A stretch of 64,000 bases of DNA from an uncultured Muribaculaceae bacterium (GTDB lineage Bacteria; Bacteroidota; Bacteroidia; Bacteroidales; Muribaculaceae): the NCBI GenBank assembly GCA_910589055.1, contig CAJURN010000005.1, positions 1 through 64,000 on the forward strand, read 5' to 3'. The position numbers were made by a program, and so were the translations under genes. Position 1 is the first letter of the stretch. Every line of letters starts with the position of its first letter. The notes beneath the pieces were generated by a model. The model was not told the DNA's origin and searched no databases. It was given only the letters and a program-made list of their open reading frames with translations. This document shows, one piece after another, positions 1 through 10,317 of this stretch.

Positions 1-55
1 AACCCTGGTCTCCACCGTGAGAGGGTGGCGTGCTAGGCCACTACACTAAATCGCC
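1..55 (-). tRNA. tRNA-Glu (anticodon CUC), 5' part only
   Basis: Read on the minus strand this is the 5' two thirds of a tRNA: acceptor strand GGCGATT, a D arm, then an anticodon stem-loop CCACC-CTCTCAC-GGTGG whose loop carries CTC, a glutamate anticodon. The variable loop and start of the T arm run off the left edge of the window, so the 3' half is missing. A strong promoter lies just upstream at 67-98. Confidence 0.85.
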
Positions 56-66
56 GTTTGATGATG

Positions 67-98
67 CAAAGGTACGAACATTTTTTGAACTACCAAAA
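67..98 (-). promoter_or_regulatory. Promoter of tRNA-Glu
   Basis: On the minus strand a -33 box TTTTG (94-98) is followed after 19 bp by TACCTTTG (67-74), matching the Bacteroidota consensus TTTG/TAnnTTTG. It lies about 11 bp before the tRNA 5' end. Confidence 0.75.
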
Positions 99-152
99 TT
101 TCGGCTCATTTTTTTCAAAAAATTTTGCAGGATTGGGATTATGGGGCTAATG

Positions 153-175
153 GGACTTATGGGTCCAATAAGTCC
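153..175 (-). terminator. Hairpin at the end of fcl, possible weak terminator
   Basis: An 8-bp perfect stem (GGACTTAT at 153-160, ATAAGTCC at 168-175) with a 7-nt loop touches the fcl stop codon. No U-run follows it on the minus strand, so it is only a weak terminator candidate. The sequence around it also contains imperfect 9-bp repeats beginning ATGGG. Confidence 0.3.
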
Positions 176-1284
176 TATCTCCGACCTACGTTGCCCTGTT
201 CAAGTGATGCGAGATACCACGAATACATGCGGCTGATGCCTTCATCAAGTTCAACGGTGTGTTTCCAGCCGAGCGAATGGAGCTTGGACACGTCGCAGAG
301 CTTGCGCATTGTGCCGTCGGGCTTGCTTTCATCCCAATGTATCTCAGCCTTGAATCCAACCGCAGTGCGGATGAGTGCGGCAAGTTCGGCTATGGTGAGT
401 TCTTTTCCCGTGCCGATGTTGATGTGGGTGTTGCGCACCTCCTTGCCATCGGTCAAGTCCGTGAAATTTACGTTGAGCAGAATATGCACGCATGCGTCGG
501 CCATGTCCTCGCTCCAGAGAAATTCACGCAGAGGGCGTCCGCTACCCCACAGGTTCAAGACGTCGGGGGTGATTCCAAATTTCTCAAGAGCTTTCAGCAC
601 TTCCGAATCATCGGCTGCATAAGGGTCGGGCAGCGACGAAATCGGACGCACGGCAAGGTCGCGGCGCACTCCGGCCATGTCGCCATCGGAGATAAGACGC
701 GCAAGGTGCATCTTGCGTATCATCGCAGGCAGGACGTGGGAATTTTCGAGATGGAAATTATCGTTGGGACCATAAAGGTTTGTGGGCATGACTGCAAGGT
801 AGTTCGTACCGTACTGGAGGTTGAACGACTCGCAAAGTTTCATACCCGCGATTTTCGCGATGGCATATGGCTCATTGGTATATTCCAGGGGCGATGTCAG
901 CAGCACGTCCTCGGTCATCGGCTGCGGAGCCTCGCGAGGATAGATACACGTTGAGCCAAGGAAAAGGAGGTGCTTCACGCCGTGGCGCCAAGCCTCACCG
1001 ATGACATTCTGCTGAATCTGAAGATTCTGATATATGAAATCGGCACGATAAATCGAATTTGCCATTATGCCTCCCACGTGTGCGGCGGCGAGTACAACCG
1101 CGTCGGGCTGCTCGGCATCGAAAAATGCCTTTACAGCCACAGGGTCGAGCAGGTCGAGTTCGGAATGGCTGCGGCCTATTACATTCGTGAATCCGCGGCG
1201 TTGCAGATTCCCCATAATGGCCGAGCCGACGAGCCCGCGATGTCCGGCCACATATATTTTAGAGTCTTTTGAAAGTTTAGTCAT
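175..1284 (-). CDS. fcl: GDP-L-fucose synthase
   Basis: Predicted cytosolic NADPH-dependent 3,5-epimerase/4-reductase that turns the Gmd product GDP-4-keto-6-deoxymannose into GDP-L-fucose, the donor for fucosylated surface glycans. The 369-residue protein opens with a Rossmann motif GHRGLVG (about residues 14-20) and has the extended-SDR triad as S-T-C near residues 111-113 and Y-x-x-x-K at about 140-144 (YAIAK). The family-specific stretch with [13 protein letters not shown] is present. I use the ATG at 1284: the frame stays open to a TTG at 1299, but the ATG overlaps the end of gmd by 8 bp, typical of translational coupling. It is the last gene of the HAD-gmd-fcl run and ends at a small hairpin. 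Confidence 0.95.
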   Translation of the reverse strand: MTKLSKDSKIYVAGHRGLVGSAIMGNLQRRGFTNVIGRSHSELDLLDPVAVKAFFDAEQPDAVVLAAAHVGGIMANSIYRADFIYQNLQIQQNVIGEAWRHGVKHLLFLGSTCIYPREAPQPMTEDVLLTSPLEYTNEPYAIAKIAGMKLCESFNLQYGTNYLAVMPTNLYGPNDNFHLENSHVLPAMIRKMHLARLISDGDMAGVRRDLAVRPISSLPDPYAADDSEVLKALEKFGITPDVLNLWGSGRPLREFLWSEDMADACVHILLNVNFTDLTDGKEVRNTHINIGTGKELTIAELAALIRTAVGFKAEIHWDESKPDGTMRKLCDVSKLHSLGWKHTVELDEGISRMYSWYLASLEQGNVGRR

Positions 1285-2338
1285 TTGATGAATTGACAAG
1301 TTTCACATCGGCATCAACCATTATCGACACAAGCTCCTCAAACGATGTCGAACGGGGATTCCATCCGAGTTCACGACGCGCCTTATCGGGATTTCCGAGC
1401 AGTTGCTCCACCTCTGCCGGGCGGAAGAAGCGCGGATCCACCTCAACGAGCACTCGGCCCGTGGCGCAGTCGATACCCTTCTCATCAAGGCCTTTGCCTT
1501 CCCAACGCAGCTCAATTCCGACGCGACGGAAAGCAAGAGTGGCGAACTCACGCACCGAATGATATTCTCCCGTGGCGATTACATAATCGTCGGGGCGCTC
1601 CTGCTGGAGAATGAGCCACATACACTCCACATAGTCGCGCGCATAGCCCCAGTCGCGCAACGCGTCAAGGTTGCCGAGATAGAGGCGGTCCTGCTTTCCG
1701 GCAGCGATACGCGCGGCGGCAAGTGTGATTTTGCGTGTGACAAAGGTTTCGCCGCGGCGCTCCGATTCGTGGTTGAAAAGTATGCCGTTGGCAGTGTACA
1801 TGCCGTAGCTCTCGCGGTAATTCTTCATTATCCAATAGGCATACAGCTTAGCCACTGCGTAGGGAGAGCGCGGATAGAAGGGCGTTGTCTCCGACTGGGG
1901 CACTTCCTGCACTTTACCGTAAAGCTCGGAGGTCGAGGCCTGATACAGACGGCATTTCTTCTCGAATCCGAGTATCCGCACGGCTTCAAGCAGACGCAGA
2001 GTACCCATGGCATCAGTGTCGGCCGTATATTCCGGCACGTCAAACGAAACCTTCACATGGCTCTGTGCGGCAAGATTATAGATTTCATCGGGGCGCACCT
2101 CGCCAATGATACGGATGAGCGACGACGAATCGGTCATGTCGCCGTAGTGGAGGTGAATCAAGCGCTTGCGGTGCATGTCGCGAATCCATTCGTCAAGATA
2201 CAGATGCTCGATTCGGGCAGTATTGAACGAAGAACTACGGCGGATTATGCCGTGTACTTCATATCCTTTTTCAAGAAGGAACTCGGCCAGGAAAGATCCG
2301 TCCTGTCCGGTGATACCTGTGATTAATGCTGTTGGCAC
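1277..2338 (-). CDS. gmd: GDP-mannose 4,6-dehydratase
   Basis: Predicted to catalyse the first step of GDP-L-fucose synthesis, dehydration of GDP-mannose to GDP-4-keto-6-deoxymannose. The protein begins with the family's characteristic [18 protein letters not shown] cofactor motif, then [15 protein letters not shown]. The catalytic set is a T-S-E in ASTSELYG plus Y-x-x-x-K in SPYAVAK. No ATG is available. I chose the GTG at 2338, which gives the usual short N-terminus (M-P-T-A-L-I-T-G); a second GTG at 2377 would add 13 residues and a 55-bp overlap with the upstream gene. With the chosen start it overlaps the HAD gene by 16 bp and fcl by 8 bp, so the three genes are probably one transcript. 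Confidence 0.95.
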   Translation of the reverse strand: MPTALITGITGQDGSFLAEFLLEKGYEVHGIIRRSSSFNTARIEHLYLDEWIRDMHRKRLIHLHYGDMTDSSSLIRIIGEVRPDEIYNLAAQSHVKVSFDVPEYTADTDAMGTLRLLEAVRILGFEKKCRLYQASTSELYGKVQEVPQSETTPFYPRSPYAVAKLYAYWIMKNYRESYGMYTANGILFNHESERRGETFVTRKITLAAARIAAGKQDRLYLGNLDALRDWGYARDYVECMWLILQQERPDDYVIATGEYHSVREFATLAFRRVGIELRWEGKGLDEKGIDCATGRVLVEVDPRFFRPAEVEQLLGNPDKARRELGWNPRSTSFEELVSIMVDADVKLVNSSND

Positions 2339-3009
2339 GATATTATTGGATGTTTTAATAAACTTGTGAGCGAGCACACCGAAAGCTGCGGGCGGAACTG
2401 AGGCGCATGAGCTTCAGGATGCTGGGGAAATATGTTCACTCCGGCGCTGTCGACAAGCATAACCGACAGCCATCCGCGGAGATTGGGCTGCAGAAAGTCC
2501 TTCGACATGTTGTCGCCTGCGTAAATCTTGCGTTCGCCCGGAAACAAGGCCTCCGCCGCATCCCAGGGGATGGCGGTGTTTTTGTCGCCTCCGGTTTCAT
2601 CGCTGATGAATATATGGTTGTCGGGAAAATAGCGGTCAAGTCCGAGTGCACGGATTTTGTTGCGCTGGGTTACGGAACGTCCGTCGGTAATCAGAGCGAG
2701 ACTCGCTCCCGACGCCTGCAAGCCTTCCAGGAGCGTCCGCGATTCCTCGGGCAATGTGATGTCCGGCTCATGGAAGCGGTATATCTCAAGGAGAACGGGT
2801 ATTGTAATATCCTCGCTTCCGGGCTTGCCCGCGATATCTTCAAGCAGCGCATCGAAAGCATTTCCGGCAGCGGACATGATATTAAACAGCCGGTTGGCAT
2901 CCTCACCTGTGCGCGCGGCCACATGGCGTGCCACAGCACGGAAGCCCGACACGACAAAATCGCGTTCCTTATACAGCGTATCGTCAAGGTCAAATATTAC
3001 AACTGCCAT
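2323..3009 (-). CDS. HAD-superfamily hydrolase (YjjG-like phosphatase)
   Basis: A 228-residue haloacid-dehalogenase-type phosphohydrolase. The nucleophile motif I is FDLDDTLY near the N-terminus (Asp 7 and 9), motif II is LITDG (about 106-110), a motif III lysine or arginine follows in RNKIRALGL, and motif IV is the acidic GDN at about 155-157. A helical cap lies between motifs I and II. Substrate cannot be read from sequence; YjjG-type nucleotidases and sugar-phosphate phosphatases share this layout. The ATG at 3009 is used instead of the GTG at 3024. It is first in the HAD-gmd-fcl unit behind a good promoter at 3040-3072, which suggests but does not show a role in nucleotide-sugar metabolism. 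Confidence 0.85.
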   Translation of the reverse strand: MAVVIFDLDDTLYKERDFVVSGFRAVARHVAARTGEDANRLFNIMSAAGNAFDALLEDIAGKPGSEDITIPVLLEIYRFHEPDITLPEESRTLLEGLQASGASLALITDGRSVTQRNKIRALGLDRYFPDNHIFISDETGGDKNTAIPWDAAEALFPGERKIYAGDNMSKDFLQPNLRGWLSVMLVDSAGVNIFPQHPEAHAPQFRPQLSVCSLTSLLKHPIISCQQH

Positions 3010-3039
3010 AGTTACGGACACCACTTATGCGGCTTTATG

Positions 3040-3072
3040 CAAAGTTAGCGCTTTTTGCCCAAAAGAGCAAAA
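3040..3072 (-). promoter_or_regulatory. Promoter of the HAD-gmd-fcl unit
   Basis: Minus-strand TTTTG (3068-3072), 20-bp spacer, TAACTTTG (3040-3047). The predicted transcript start leaves about 25 nt before the ATG at 3009. Confidence 0.7.
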
Positions 3073-3095
3073 TAATAGTCGCTTGGCGACAAATC

Positions 3096-3198
3096 GGCGT
3101 CACTGCGGACGCCATCCCATTATATGCAGTAACCCCGCACACCTCAGCCTGAAGGCATCGGTGTACGGGGTTACTTGTAAATCTACGTCCTACGGACG
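3096..3198 (-). repeat. Three-hairpin dispersed element, copy A (core only)
   Basis: Three consecutive stem-loops: GGCGTC/GACGCC (3096-3113), a long central hairpin with outer arms GTAACCCCG/CGGGGTTAC (3129-3173), and CGTCC/GGACG (3186-3198). The same architecture occurs near 45.7, 59.7 and 63.2 kb. This copy lies between the mutB stop and the HAD promoter, is in the same orientation as copies C and D, and lacks the outer arms seen in copies B and C. Confidence 0.8.
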
Positions 3199-3208
3199 CG
3201 CGTTATCT

Positions 3209-5350
3209 TTATTCTTCCTCACCGTTGAGGATTTCGAGCATCTTGATTGCCGACAGAGGAATACGTGTGCCGGGGCCGAAGATTGCGGCCACACCTGCCT
3301 TGTAGAGGAAATCGTAGTCCTGAGCGGGGATAACACCGCCGGCGGTTACGAGGATGTCCTCGCGGCCAAGTTTCTTGAGTTCTTCAATCACCTGGGGAAT
3401 AAGGGTCTTGTGACCTGCGGCGAGAGAAGACACACCAAGGATGTGGACGTCGTTTTCAACAGCCTGACGGGCAGCTTCGGCGGGAGTCTGGAACAGCGGT
3501 CCCATGTCGACGTCGAAACCACAGTCGGCGTAACCGGTTGCAACAACTTTTGCACCGCGGTCGTGGCCGTCCTGGCCCATCTTGGCAATCATGATACGGG
3601 GCTGACGGCCCTCGCGTTTCGCAAATTCCTCGCACATCTGCTGGGCGCGGAGGAAGTCGGGATCTTGTTTTGTTTCGCTTGAGTACACGCCTGAAATAGT
3701 TCTGATTACTGCTTTATAACGGCCTACAACTTCTTCGCAGGCGTCGGAGATTTCGCCCAGTGTGGCGCGGAGTCCGGCAGCCTTGACAGCGAGGTCAAGG
3801 AGGTTGCCTTCCTTGGTGCGGACACATTCGGTGATGGCTGCGAGAGCCTCCTTCACCTTGGCTTCGTCGCGGTGAGCCTTCACATCGTTAAGACGCTCGA
3901 TCTGCTCCTTGCGCACCTCGGTGTTGTCGATTTCGAGGATGTCGATGGGATCTTCGTGGTCGAGACGGTACTTGTTGATACCAACGATGGTCTGACGTCC
4001 GGAGTCGATGCGAGCCTGAGTGCGGGCTGCAGCTTCCTCGATGCGGAGCTTGGGCAGACCGGTCTCGATAGCTTTCGCCATGCCGCCGAGTTTCTCGATT
4101 TCCTGGATGTGCTCCCATGCGCGGTGAGCGATTTCGTTGGTGAGCGCTTCCACGTAGTACGAACCGCCCCAGGGGTCGATTTCACGGGTAACCTGAGTTT
4201 CCTCCTGGATGTAAATCTGGGTGTTACGTGCGATACGTGCCGAGAAGTCGGTAGGAAGTGCGATAGCCTCGTCAAGAGCGTTGGTGTGGAGCGACTGGGT
4301 GTGACCCAATGCTGCGCCCATAGCCTCGATACAAGTACGGCCTACGTTGTTGAAGGGATCCTGCTCGGTGAGCGACCATCCCGATGTCTGGGAGTGGGTA
4401 CGCAGGGCAAGCGATTTGGGGTTCTTGGGGTTGAACTGCTTCACAATCTTTGCCCAGAGCATACGTGCGGCACGCATCTTGGCAACTTCCATGAAGTAGT
4501 TCATGCCGATAGCCCAGAAGAACGAAAGACGGGGAGCGAAGGAGTCGATGTCCATTCCGGCGTTTACACCGGCGCGGAGGTATTCGAGACCGTCGGCCAG
4601 GGTGTATGCGAGCTCAATGTCGCATGTCGCACCGGCTTCCTGCATGTGGTAGCCGGAGATGGAGATTGAGTTGAACTTGGGCATATTCTGCGAGGTGTAC
4701 TCGAAGATGTCGGCGATAATACGCATCGAGAATTCCGGCGGGTAGATGTAAGTGTTACGCACCATGAATTCCTTGAGGATGTCGTTCTGGATGGTACCGG
4801 CCATTTCCTCGAGCTTGGCACCCTGCTCAAGACCTGCGTTGATGTAGAAAGCGAGCACCGGAAGTACGGCACCGTTCATAGTCATCGACACGGACATCTT
4901 GTTCAAGGGAATACCGTCGAAGAGCACCTTCATGTCGTCGAGAGTACAGATAGATACGCCTGCCTTACCTACGTCGCCTACCACACGTGCGTGGTCGGCA
5001 TCATAGCCGCGGTGTGTGGCAAGGTCGAAGGCCACTGACAGACCTTTCTGACCCGATGCGAGGTTGCGGCGGTAGAAAGCGTTGGATTCGGCTGCGGTGG
5101 AGAATCCGGCATACTGGCGGATGGTCCAGGGACGCAGGGGATACATGGCGCTGTACGGGCCACGCAGGAAAGGAGGAATACCGGACACATAATTAAGGTG
5201 TTCGAGACCCTGGAGGTCTTCCTTGGTGTAGACCGGTTTAACGGGAATAAGTTCGGGGGTAAGCCATTCTCCGGTGGCAGTTACCGCGGCAGCGGGCTGT
5301 GCGCCGAAGGCGTCGGCGGTGATGTCGATAGTTTTAAAATCGGGTTTCAT
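3209..5350 (-). CDS. mutB: Methylmalonyl-CoA mutase, large (catalytic) subunit
   Basis: Predicted adenosylcobalamin-dependent mutase interconverting succinyl-CoA and (R)-methylmalonyl-CoA in the cytosol; in Bacteroidales this feeds propionate formation. The 713-residue length is typical. Residues 1-560 form the substrate-binding barrel (with [17 protein letters not shown] and [19 protein letters not shown]), and the C-terminal B12 domain carries the D-x-H-x-x-G motif as [10 protein letters not shown] with cobalt-ligand His at about 596, followed by [12 protein letters not shown] and a glycine-rich end. It follows mutA after 23 bp and is the second gene of that operon. No defects are visible. 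Confidence 0.97.
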   Translation of the reverse strand: MKPDFKTIDITADAFGAQPAAAVTATGEWLTPELIPVKPVYTKEDLQGLEHLNYVSGIPPFLRGPYSAMYPLRPWTIRQYAGFSTAAESNAFYRRNLASGQKGLSVAFDLATHRGYDADHARVVGDVGKAGVSICTLDDMKVLFDGIPLNKMSVSMTMNGAVLPVLAFYINAGLEQGAKLEEMAGTIQNDILKEFMVRNTYIYPPEFSMRIIADIFEYTSQNMPKFNSISISGYHMQEAGATCDIELAYTLADGLEYLRAGVNAGMDIDSFAPRLSFFWAIGMNYFMEVAKMRAARMLWAKIVKQFNPKNPKSLALRTHSQTSGWSLTEQDPFNNVGRTCIEAMGAALGHTQSLHTNALDEAIALPTDFSARIARNTQIYIQEETQVTREIDPWGGSYYVEALTNEIAHRAWEHIQEIEKLGGMAKAIETGLPKLRIEEAAARTQARIDSGRQTIVGINKYRLDHEDPIDILEIDNTEVRKEQIERLNDVKAHRDEAKVKEALAAITECVRTKEGNLLDLAVKAAGLRATLGEISDACEEVVGRYKAVIRTISGVYSSETKQDPDFLRAQQMCEEFAKREGRQPRIMIAKMGQDGHDRGAKVVATGYADCGFDVDMGPLFQTPAEAARQAVENDVHILGVSSLAAGHKTLIPQVIEELKKLGREDILVTAGGVIPAQDYDFLYKAGVAAIFGPGTRIPLSAIKMLEILNGEEE

Positions 5351-5373
5351 TGCTGATTGAGTAACTGTTAGGA

Positions 5374-7218
5374 TTATTTAAGAAGTTTGGCATTGAAAGC
5401 CTTGAGAGTATCGAGGACGTTGCAACGTACGTGAACGTAGTTTTCGATACCGGCGGCCTTCAGGTCTTCCATACATGCGGGAGCACCTGCCACTACAAAC
5501 TCGGCGCGACCGTCGAGGTACTTGTAGGCAGCGGGGGCAAGCTCGGCATATTCGTCGTCGGAAGAACAGAGTACTACGATGTCGGCACCCTTGGCAAGAG
5601 CTGCGTCAACACCTTCTTCAACTGTCTTGAATCCGAGGTTGTCGATAATCTCATAGCCTGCGCAACCGAAGAAGTTGGTCGAGAACTGGGCGCGGGCAAG
5701 ACGCATGGCGAGGTTGCCGATTGTGAGCATGAACACCTTGGGACGGTTTGCAGCAGCCTCTGTGGCAAGGCGAAGAGCCTCAAAATCGGTAGCGGCACGC
5801 TTCATCGACAGGGCGTGGGGACCCTTTTCGGCAGCGCATCCGCAATGGCAGCCTTCACCCTTTTCAATCTTGGATGCGGCAAGCTCGTTGACGTTGGGAT
5901 ACTGGTTGGTACCGAGAAGGATTTCCTTGCGGCGGGCAACGTCGGTATGGCGCTTCTCGCAGCTTTCGTTCACGGCAGCCTGAACCTTGCCTTCACCGAC
6001 AGCAGCGAAGAATCCGCCCTGTTCCTCAACATCGAGGAAGAGCTTCCAGGCCTCGCGTGCGATGGCAACGGTGAGGGTCTCGACGTAGTAGGAACCGCCT
6101 GCGGGGTCAACCACCTTGTCCATGTGGCTTTCTTCCTTGAGAAGGAACTGCTGGTTGCGGGCGATACGTTCCGAGAACGCGTCGGGAGTCTTGTAGGGAG
6201 TGTCGAAGGGAGTAACGACGATGGAGTCAACACCGGCAACGCATGCGGAGAATGTCTCGGTCTGGCTGCGGAGAAGGTTGACGTGTGCGTCGTAGATTGT
6301 CTGGTTGAAAGTTGAGGTTGTTGCGCAAACCATCATCTTGGCGCAATCCTTGGCGTCGGACTTGTACTGAGCCACAATCTGAGCCCAAAGCATGCGGGCG
6401 GCACGGAATTTGGCAATCTCCATGAAGAAGTTGGAGCTAACGGCCATGTCGAACTTGATGCGCGATGCAACCTCGCAAGCGCAGCGGCCTGCGTCGGTGA
6501 GGGCGGTCATCCATGCGGCACCCCATGCGAGGGCGTAACCGAGTTCCTGATATATGAAAGCACCGCCATTGGCGAGCACAGCCGATTCAACGCTGAGGCA
6601 GCGGAGTGCGGGCACATCGGCAACGGCATCAAGGAGCTTGCAGGCTTCGGCAACTACGGCAGCGGTGTCAACGCCTTCCACGCCGTGACGGAACTGGCGG
6701 CGGAGAGGATTATAGGCAACAGAACCGCGGAAAGTCTTCTCGCAGCCGGCAGCCTTGACGAGCTTAACGAGTTCTTCGGCTACGGCCACAGCTTTTCCGG
6801 GGCAGCAGGAAAGGTTCACTTCCACAGCAGCGAGGTCAATGCCTTTGAGGAGCACGGGAAGTTCGGCAGGGTCAGCCACCTTGAATCCGAGAGAGTTGAT
6901 ACCCTTTCCAAGCACGTCGAGAGCCACGGCATTAGCCTCTTCGGCAGTCGCGCCGATGATGTTCTGGCGGCAAAGCCAGTCGTTGTCGGTGCGGGTTCCG
7001 CGTACGTAGGGGAATTCGCCGGGGAGCGACTCGGTGGTCTTGAGGCCGGCGATGTCTTCGGCGCGATAGATGGGTTCTACATTGAAACCTTCATTAGTGC
7101 GCCACACCAGTTTCTTGTTGAAGTCCGCACCTTTGAGGTCGGCCTCCACCTTGGCGCGCCATTCTTCATAGCTCACGCCGGGAAACTGATCGAACAATTT
7201 TTCATTTTTTTCTGCCAT
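5374..7218 (-). CDS. mutA: Methylmalonyl-CoA mutase, small subunit
   Basis: Non-catalytic partner of MutB in the heterodimeric methylmalonyl-CoA mutase. The 614 residues follow the mutase fold, including [25 protein letters not shown], shared in form with MutB. The B12-like domain lacks the D-x-H-x-x-G motif: the equivalent place reads [20 protein letters not shown], as expected for the small subunit. A short Cys-rich segment, GCHCGC (about residues 456-461), sits in the linker between barrel and C-terminal domain. The ATG at 7218 is preceded by a strong promoter with a leader of roughly 95 nt. It forms an operon with mutB. Confidence 0.96.
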   Translation of the reverse strand: MAEKNEKLFDQFPGVSYEEWRAKVEADLKGADFNKKLVWRTNEGFNVEPIYRAEDIAGLKTTESLPGEFPYVRGTRTDNDWLCRQNIIGATAEEANAVALDVLGKGINSLGFKVADPAELPVLLKGIDLAAVEVNLSCCPGKAVAVAEELVKLVKAAGCEKTFRGSVAYNPLRRQFRHGVEGVDTAAVVAEACKLLDAVADVPALRCLSVESAVLANGGAFIYQELGYALAWGAAWMTALTDAGRCACEVASRIKFDMAVSSNFFMEIAKFRAARMLWAQIVAQYKSDAKDCAKMMVCATTSTFNQTIYDAHVNLLRSQTETFSACVAGVDSIVVTPFDTPYKTPDAFSERIARNQQFLLKEESHMDKVVDPAGGSYYVETLTVAIAREAWKLFLDVEEQGGFFAAVGEGKVQAAVNESCEKRHTDVARRKEILLGTNQYPNVNELAASKIEKGEGCHCGCAAEKGPHALSMKRAATDFEALRLATEAAANRPKVFMLTIGNLAMRLARAQFSTNFFGCAGYEIIDNLGFKTVEEGVDAALAKGADIVVLCSSDDEYAELAPAAYKYLDGRAEFVVAGAPACMEDLKAAGIENYVHVRCNVLDTLKAFNAKLLK

Positions 7219-7320
7219 TTTTACAGCTTGTTATAGTGTGTAAATAGATTGTCGGGTTAACGAATATTTATTTCACTCATGGTAAATTCCATAGCATGGC
7301 AAAGGAATTCACATCAGTGG

Positions 7321-7352
7321 CAAAGTTACAAATAATAGTCAAACGTGCAAAA
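7321..7352 (-). promoter_or_regulatory. Promoter of mutA-mutB
   Basis: Minus-strand TTTTG (7348-7352), 19-bp spacer, TAACTTTG (7321-7328): a near-perfect Bacteroidota housekeeping promoter. The leader to the mutA ATG is about 95 nt. I see no cobalamin riboswitch in it; it is too short and lacks a B12 box. Confidence 0.75.
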
Positions 7353-7364
7353 TTATCGCCCTGC

Positions 7365-7386
7365 AATTTCGCCGACGGGCGAAATT
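7365..7386. promoter_or_regulatory. 9-bp palindrome upstream of the mutA promoter
   Basis: AATTTCGCC (7365-7373) and GGCGAAATT (7378-7386) pair across a 4-nt loop, directly upstream of the mutA -33 box and downstream of the terminator of the next gene. It could be an operator or part of the termination region; the sequence does not decide. Confidence 0.35.
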
Positions 7387-7391
7387 ACCCC

Positions 7392-7426
7392 AAAAAAAGA
7401 ATCGCCGGACCGAAGCCCGACGATTC
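7392..7426 (-). terminator. Rho-independent terminator of the BspA-like gene
   Basis: Stem GAATCG-x-CGG / CCG-x-CGATTC (7399-7426) followed on the minus strand by a run of seven T (7392-7398), starting about 19 nt after the stop codon at 7445. Confidence 0.85.
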
Positions 7427-7444
7427 CGGAAATCAAATCTTTTG

Positions 7445-10228
7445 TTATTGTACTGCGACTATGGTCGTCACACCACCCTTTTGGCGGATATACACTCCGG
7501 GCGTGAGATTTTCGGGCGCGACTTTATGACCCTGAATATTGTAGTAAACAGCCTCTTCATCGGAGTCTTCATCTGAAGCGGAAATATCATCAATTCCGGT
7601 TTCCATTTCGCGGAAATCGCTGAAATAGTTCCATCCGGGAGCAGCACGGTACGCCTCGACGGTACCCTTGGGAACGTATACGATGGCATCCTGCGGAACG
7701 TTGCGGAAGCCCTCTTCCATCTCTATTTCCGGCGGTTCTACGGCCATGGTGGTAATGGTACGGAGATTTTCGTCATTCAAGAAAGCGACGAACCCGATAT
7801 TTTTCAGATTACCCTGGAGTTTGATTTTCTGAAGTGATGTGCAATTCCAGAAACAACGGCGTCTTATTTCCTCAAGTGATTCGGGCAGTGTCACGTTCAC
7901 AAGAGAACTGCATCCGGAAAAGCAATCCATATTCAGAACTGTAACGGTTTCAGGGACGACAACACTTTCCATAAGGCCACAGAACTGAAACGCGTAATCA
8001 CCAATTTCCTCAATGCCTTCCGGAATGGCAATATCTTTAAAACCACATCCTGCTAAAGCATAATTCCCGATTTTCTTTAAATTTTCCGGGAAAGTAAACG
8101 AGGACAACGACGAGCATCCTCTGAAAACATAATCAGGTAGCTCGGTGATGGCATCGGAAAGTTTCGCCGACGTCAACGACGAGCATCCGGAAAAGCACGA
8201 CGCTCCGATTTCGGTGACGCTTTCAGGAAGTTCAACCGACTCGAGAGAAGTACAATTCTGGAAAGCATTAGGTCCGATGTAAGTAAGCGCGGGGCTGAAA
8301 GTAACGGATTTCAACGACTCGCAGCCACTGAACGTGAGATTTGCAATCATCTTCACCTCCTGCGGAATCACAATTGTCTCAAGCGAGCTGCAGGAAGTAA
8401 ATGCGCCAACCCCGATAAGTACAACCGATTCGGGCAAGTTGAATTCCGTCATTGCGCTGCAACCTGTAAACGCACTCATGTCTATAACAGCAAGATTAGA
8501 CGGAAGCGTAAGACGGGTGAGCTTGTCACAAGTCATGAACGCACCGGTGCCAATTGTCGTCACGCTCTCGGGAACATCAAAATAGGTGTATCCGCCGGGG
8601 ACACGGACGAGAGTGGTCTCATCTTTCGAAAATACCGCGCCATCTACGGTAGTAAAATTCGGATTCTCATTATAAACGGTAATCTTTGTCAACGCAGGGC
8701 AATAGTTGAACGCAGTAGGTTCAATCGTTTCAACTGCAGCCTTGATAATGACGGATGTCAGCGCTGAACAGCGGTCGAAAAGGCTTGCCTGCACAACTTT
8801 CAAGGATGCCGGTAGACTCACATATTCCACAGACGCACAGCCCTGGAAAGCGTTCCAGCCAATTTCTTCAACTCCGTCCGGTAGGTTCAATCGTGTGACC
8901 GATTCGCATCCTGCAAGCGCAAAATTACCTATGCTTTTCAACGTTGCAGGCATATACACGTTAGTAAGAGCCGAACAATCCCTAAAAGCGGCCACACCTA
9001 TGATTTCAAGATTATCGGGCATATACACGTAAGTAAGTCCCGAGCAACCATTAAAGGGTCCGTAGCCGAATTCCGTGATTGTCGCGGGCAGAGTCACCTT
9101 GGTGATGTCGGTGCGTCCTGAGAAAGCATAATACGGCGTGGCGCTGTATTCCTTGTAATATGCGGTCTTGGAAAGATATTTGACCGTGTAAGCCTCACCG
9201 TTGCACATCTTTTTGCCGGGAAGAGTCACGACATCGCTTTCGCCGAGGTAATATACGGCGTCGAGTGTCTTTTCATCCTTGGATATTACACGGTAGACAA
9301 AATCACCCGATTCAAAAGTGGAATTTTCCGCAACTTCCGGGCCACCGATTTCCTCGATATATTCAAATGTATTCCAGCCGTCGGCTTCCTTATAGGCGTC
9401 CACACTACCCTTGGGGACATAAACTGTGCCATAACAAGAAGCCGCACTAAAAGCCCCTTCCTTTATTTCGGGAGGGGTGTCTGCCTTGATTTCGATATAG
9501 ACCAAATCAGAAGCCATGCTGAAAGCATGATTACTAATGAGTGTCAACGTCGAAGGAAGGACTATGCTTGTCAATTTTGATGAACCGCAGCATGTATATT
9601 CTCCAATTGTTCCTACTCCTTCGGGTATCACACATTCTGAAATTGCGGACGGAATCAAGTAAAGCCGTCCCATATGTTTGGAAAGCAACATTCCGTCTTG
9701 AGATGAATAAAAAGGATTTGCAGCATCAACGTCCACACTCCTCAAGGAATTACAATACCTGAAAGCCTCAGCTCGGATATATCTAACCGAAGCAGGTATT
9801 TCGACTGTCTCAAGAGAACTGCAGAAACCAAACGAATTATCCCATATTTCCTCAACCTGATTACCTATGCTGATTTTTTTTAGATTGGAACAACGATAAA
9901 ATGCATATCTTTCAATATACTTCACCCCATCAGCAATATTCACCTCATTAATGTCGAGATTGTTATAAAAAGCTCCATCAGAAGATGCTTGAGCTCCGGC
10001 GCCAATACATGCCACCCGGTATTCTTTCGAGGAATAAGTAACCGTGGCCGGGATGTCGACCGTAGCGGAAGAACCTGTGTACTTTTTAAGATTGACATAG
10101 GCTTCGGCCTCCGATGTGATGTTAAACTCGAAATCTCCGACAGTGAAAGTGTCACCGTCGGCCGCATGCACCGCCATGTGCGGAAACAGCACAGCAAGGA
10201 AGAAAAGTAAACTTTTTCTCATAAGCAT
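7445..10228 (-). CDS. BspA-like leucine-rich repeat surface protein
   Basis: A 927-residue exported protein. Residues 1-23 are a signal peptide (M-L-M-R-K-S then a hydrophobic stretch ending A-V-H-A-A). The body is made of BspA-type (TpLRR) repeats, recognisable by recurrent F-x-x-C-x-S/A-L-x-x-V/I-x-L-P/P-E-x-V/L-x-x-I-G units, in two arrays: about 40-290 and 340-880. Both arrays end in a V-Y-V-P-K-G-x-V/T-x-A-Y unit. The C-terminus, VYYNIQGHKV...GVYIRQKGG, resembles short Bacteroidota tails related to type IX sorting domains. Such proteins are typically cell-surface adhesins; the ligand is unknown. Single gene with its own promoter and terminator. A second ATG three codons in (10222) is an equally good start. 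Confidence 0.9.
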   Translation of the reverse strand: MLMRKSLLFFLAVLFPHMAVHAADGDTFTVGDFEFNITSEAEAYVNLKKYTGSSATVDIPATVTYSSKEYRVACIGAGAQASSDGAFYNNLDINEVNIADGVKYIERYAFYRCSNLKKISIGNQVEEIWDNSFGFCSSLETVEIPASVRYIRAEAFRYCNSLRSVDVDAANPFYSSQDGMLLSKHMGRLYLIPSAISECVIPEGVGTIGEYTCCGSSKLTSIVLPSTLTLISNHAFSMASDLVYIEIKADTPPEIKEGAFSAASCYGTVYVPKGSVDAYKEADGWNTFEYIEEIGGPEVAENSTFESGDFVYRVISKDEKTLDAVYYLGESDVVTLPGKKMCNGEAYTVKYLSKTAYYKEYSATPYYAFSGRTDITKVTLPATITEFGYGPFNGCSGLTYVYMPDNLEIIGVAAFRDCSALTNVYMPATLKSIGNFALAGCESVTRLNLPDGVEEIGWNAFQGCASVEYVSLPASLKVVQASLFDRCSALTSVIIKAAVETIEPTAFNYCPALTKITVYNENPNFTTVDGAVFSKDETTLVRVPGGYTYFDVPESVTTIGTGAFMTCDKLTRLTLPSNLAVIDMSAFTGCSAMTEFNLPESVVLIGVGAFTSCSSLETIVIPQEVKMIANLTFSGCESLKSVTFSPALTYIGPNAFQNCTSLESVELPESVTEIGASCFSGCSSLTSAKLSDAITELPDYVFRGCSSLSSFTFPENLKKIGNYALAGCGFKDIAIPEGIEEIGDYAFQFCGLMESVVVPETVTVLNMDCFSGCSSLVNVTLPESLEEIRRRCFWNCTSLQKIKLQGNLKNIGFVAFLNDENLRTITTMAVEPPEIEMEEGFRNVPQDAIVYVPKGTVEAYRAAPGWNYFSDFREMETGIDDISASDEDSDEEAVYYNIQGHKVAPENLTPGVYIRQKGGVTTIVAVQ

Positions 10229-10261
10229 AATGTATTTAGTAGTGTCATATATAGATTTTTA

Positions 10262-10294
10262 CAAAAGTATTGATATATCTACCCCGTCTGAAAT
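10262..10294 (-). promoter_or_regulatory. Promoter of the BspA-like gene
   Basis: TACTTTTG on the minus strand at 10262-10269, about 33 bp before the ATG. The -33 position holds only TTTC (10289-10292), so this is a weaker match. Confidence 0.5.
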
Positions 10295-10317
10295 GCTTTA
10301 ACTATTTTTCAACATTA

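Noticed and set aside
3096..3198. Reading the three-hairpin element as a simple terminator of mutB
   Set aside because: No T-run follows any of its stems on the minus strand, and the same composite structure occurs at three other sites with different gene orientations.
7219..7320. Cobalamin riboswitch before mutA
   Set aside because: The leader is about 95 nt, too short for the element, and no B12-box sequence was seen.
7296..7529. A 77-codon + strand frame between mutA and the BspA-like gene
   Set aside because: It runs through the mutA promoter and the terminator of the BspA-like gene and has no recognisable protein features.
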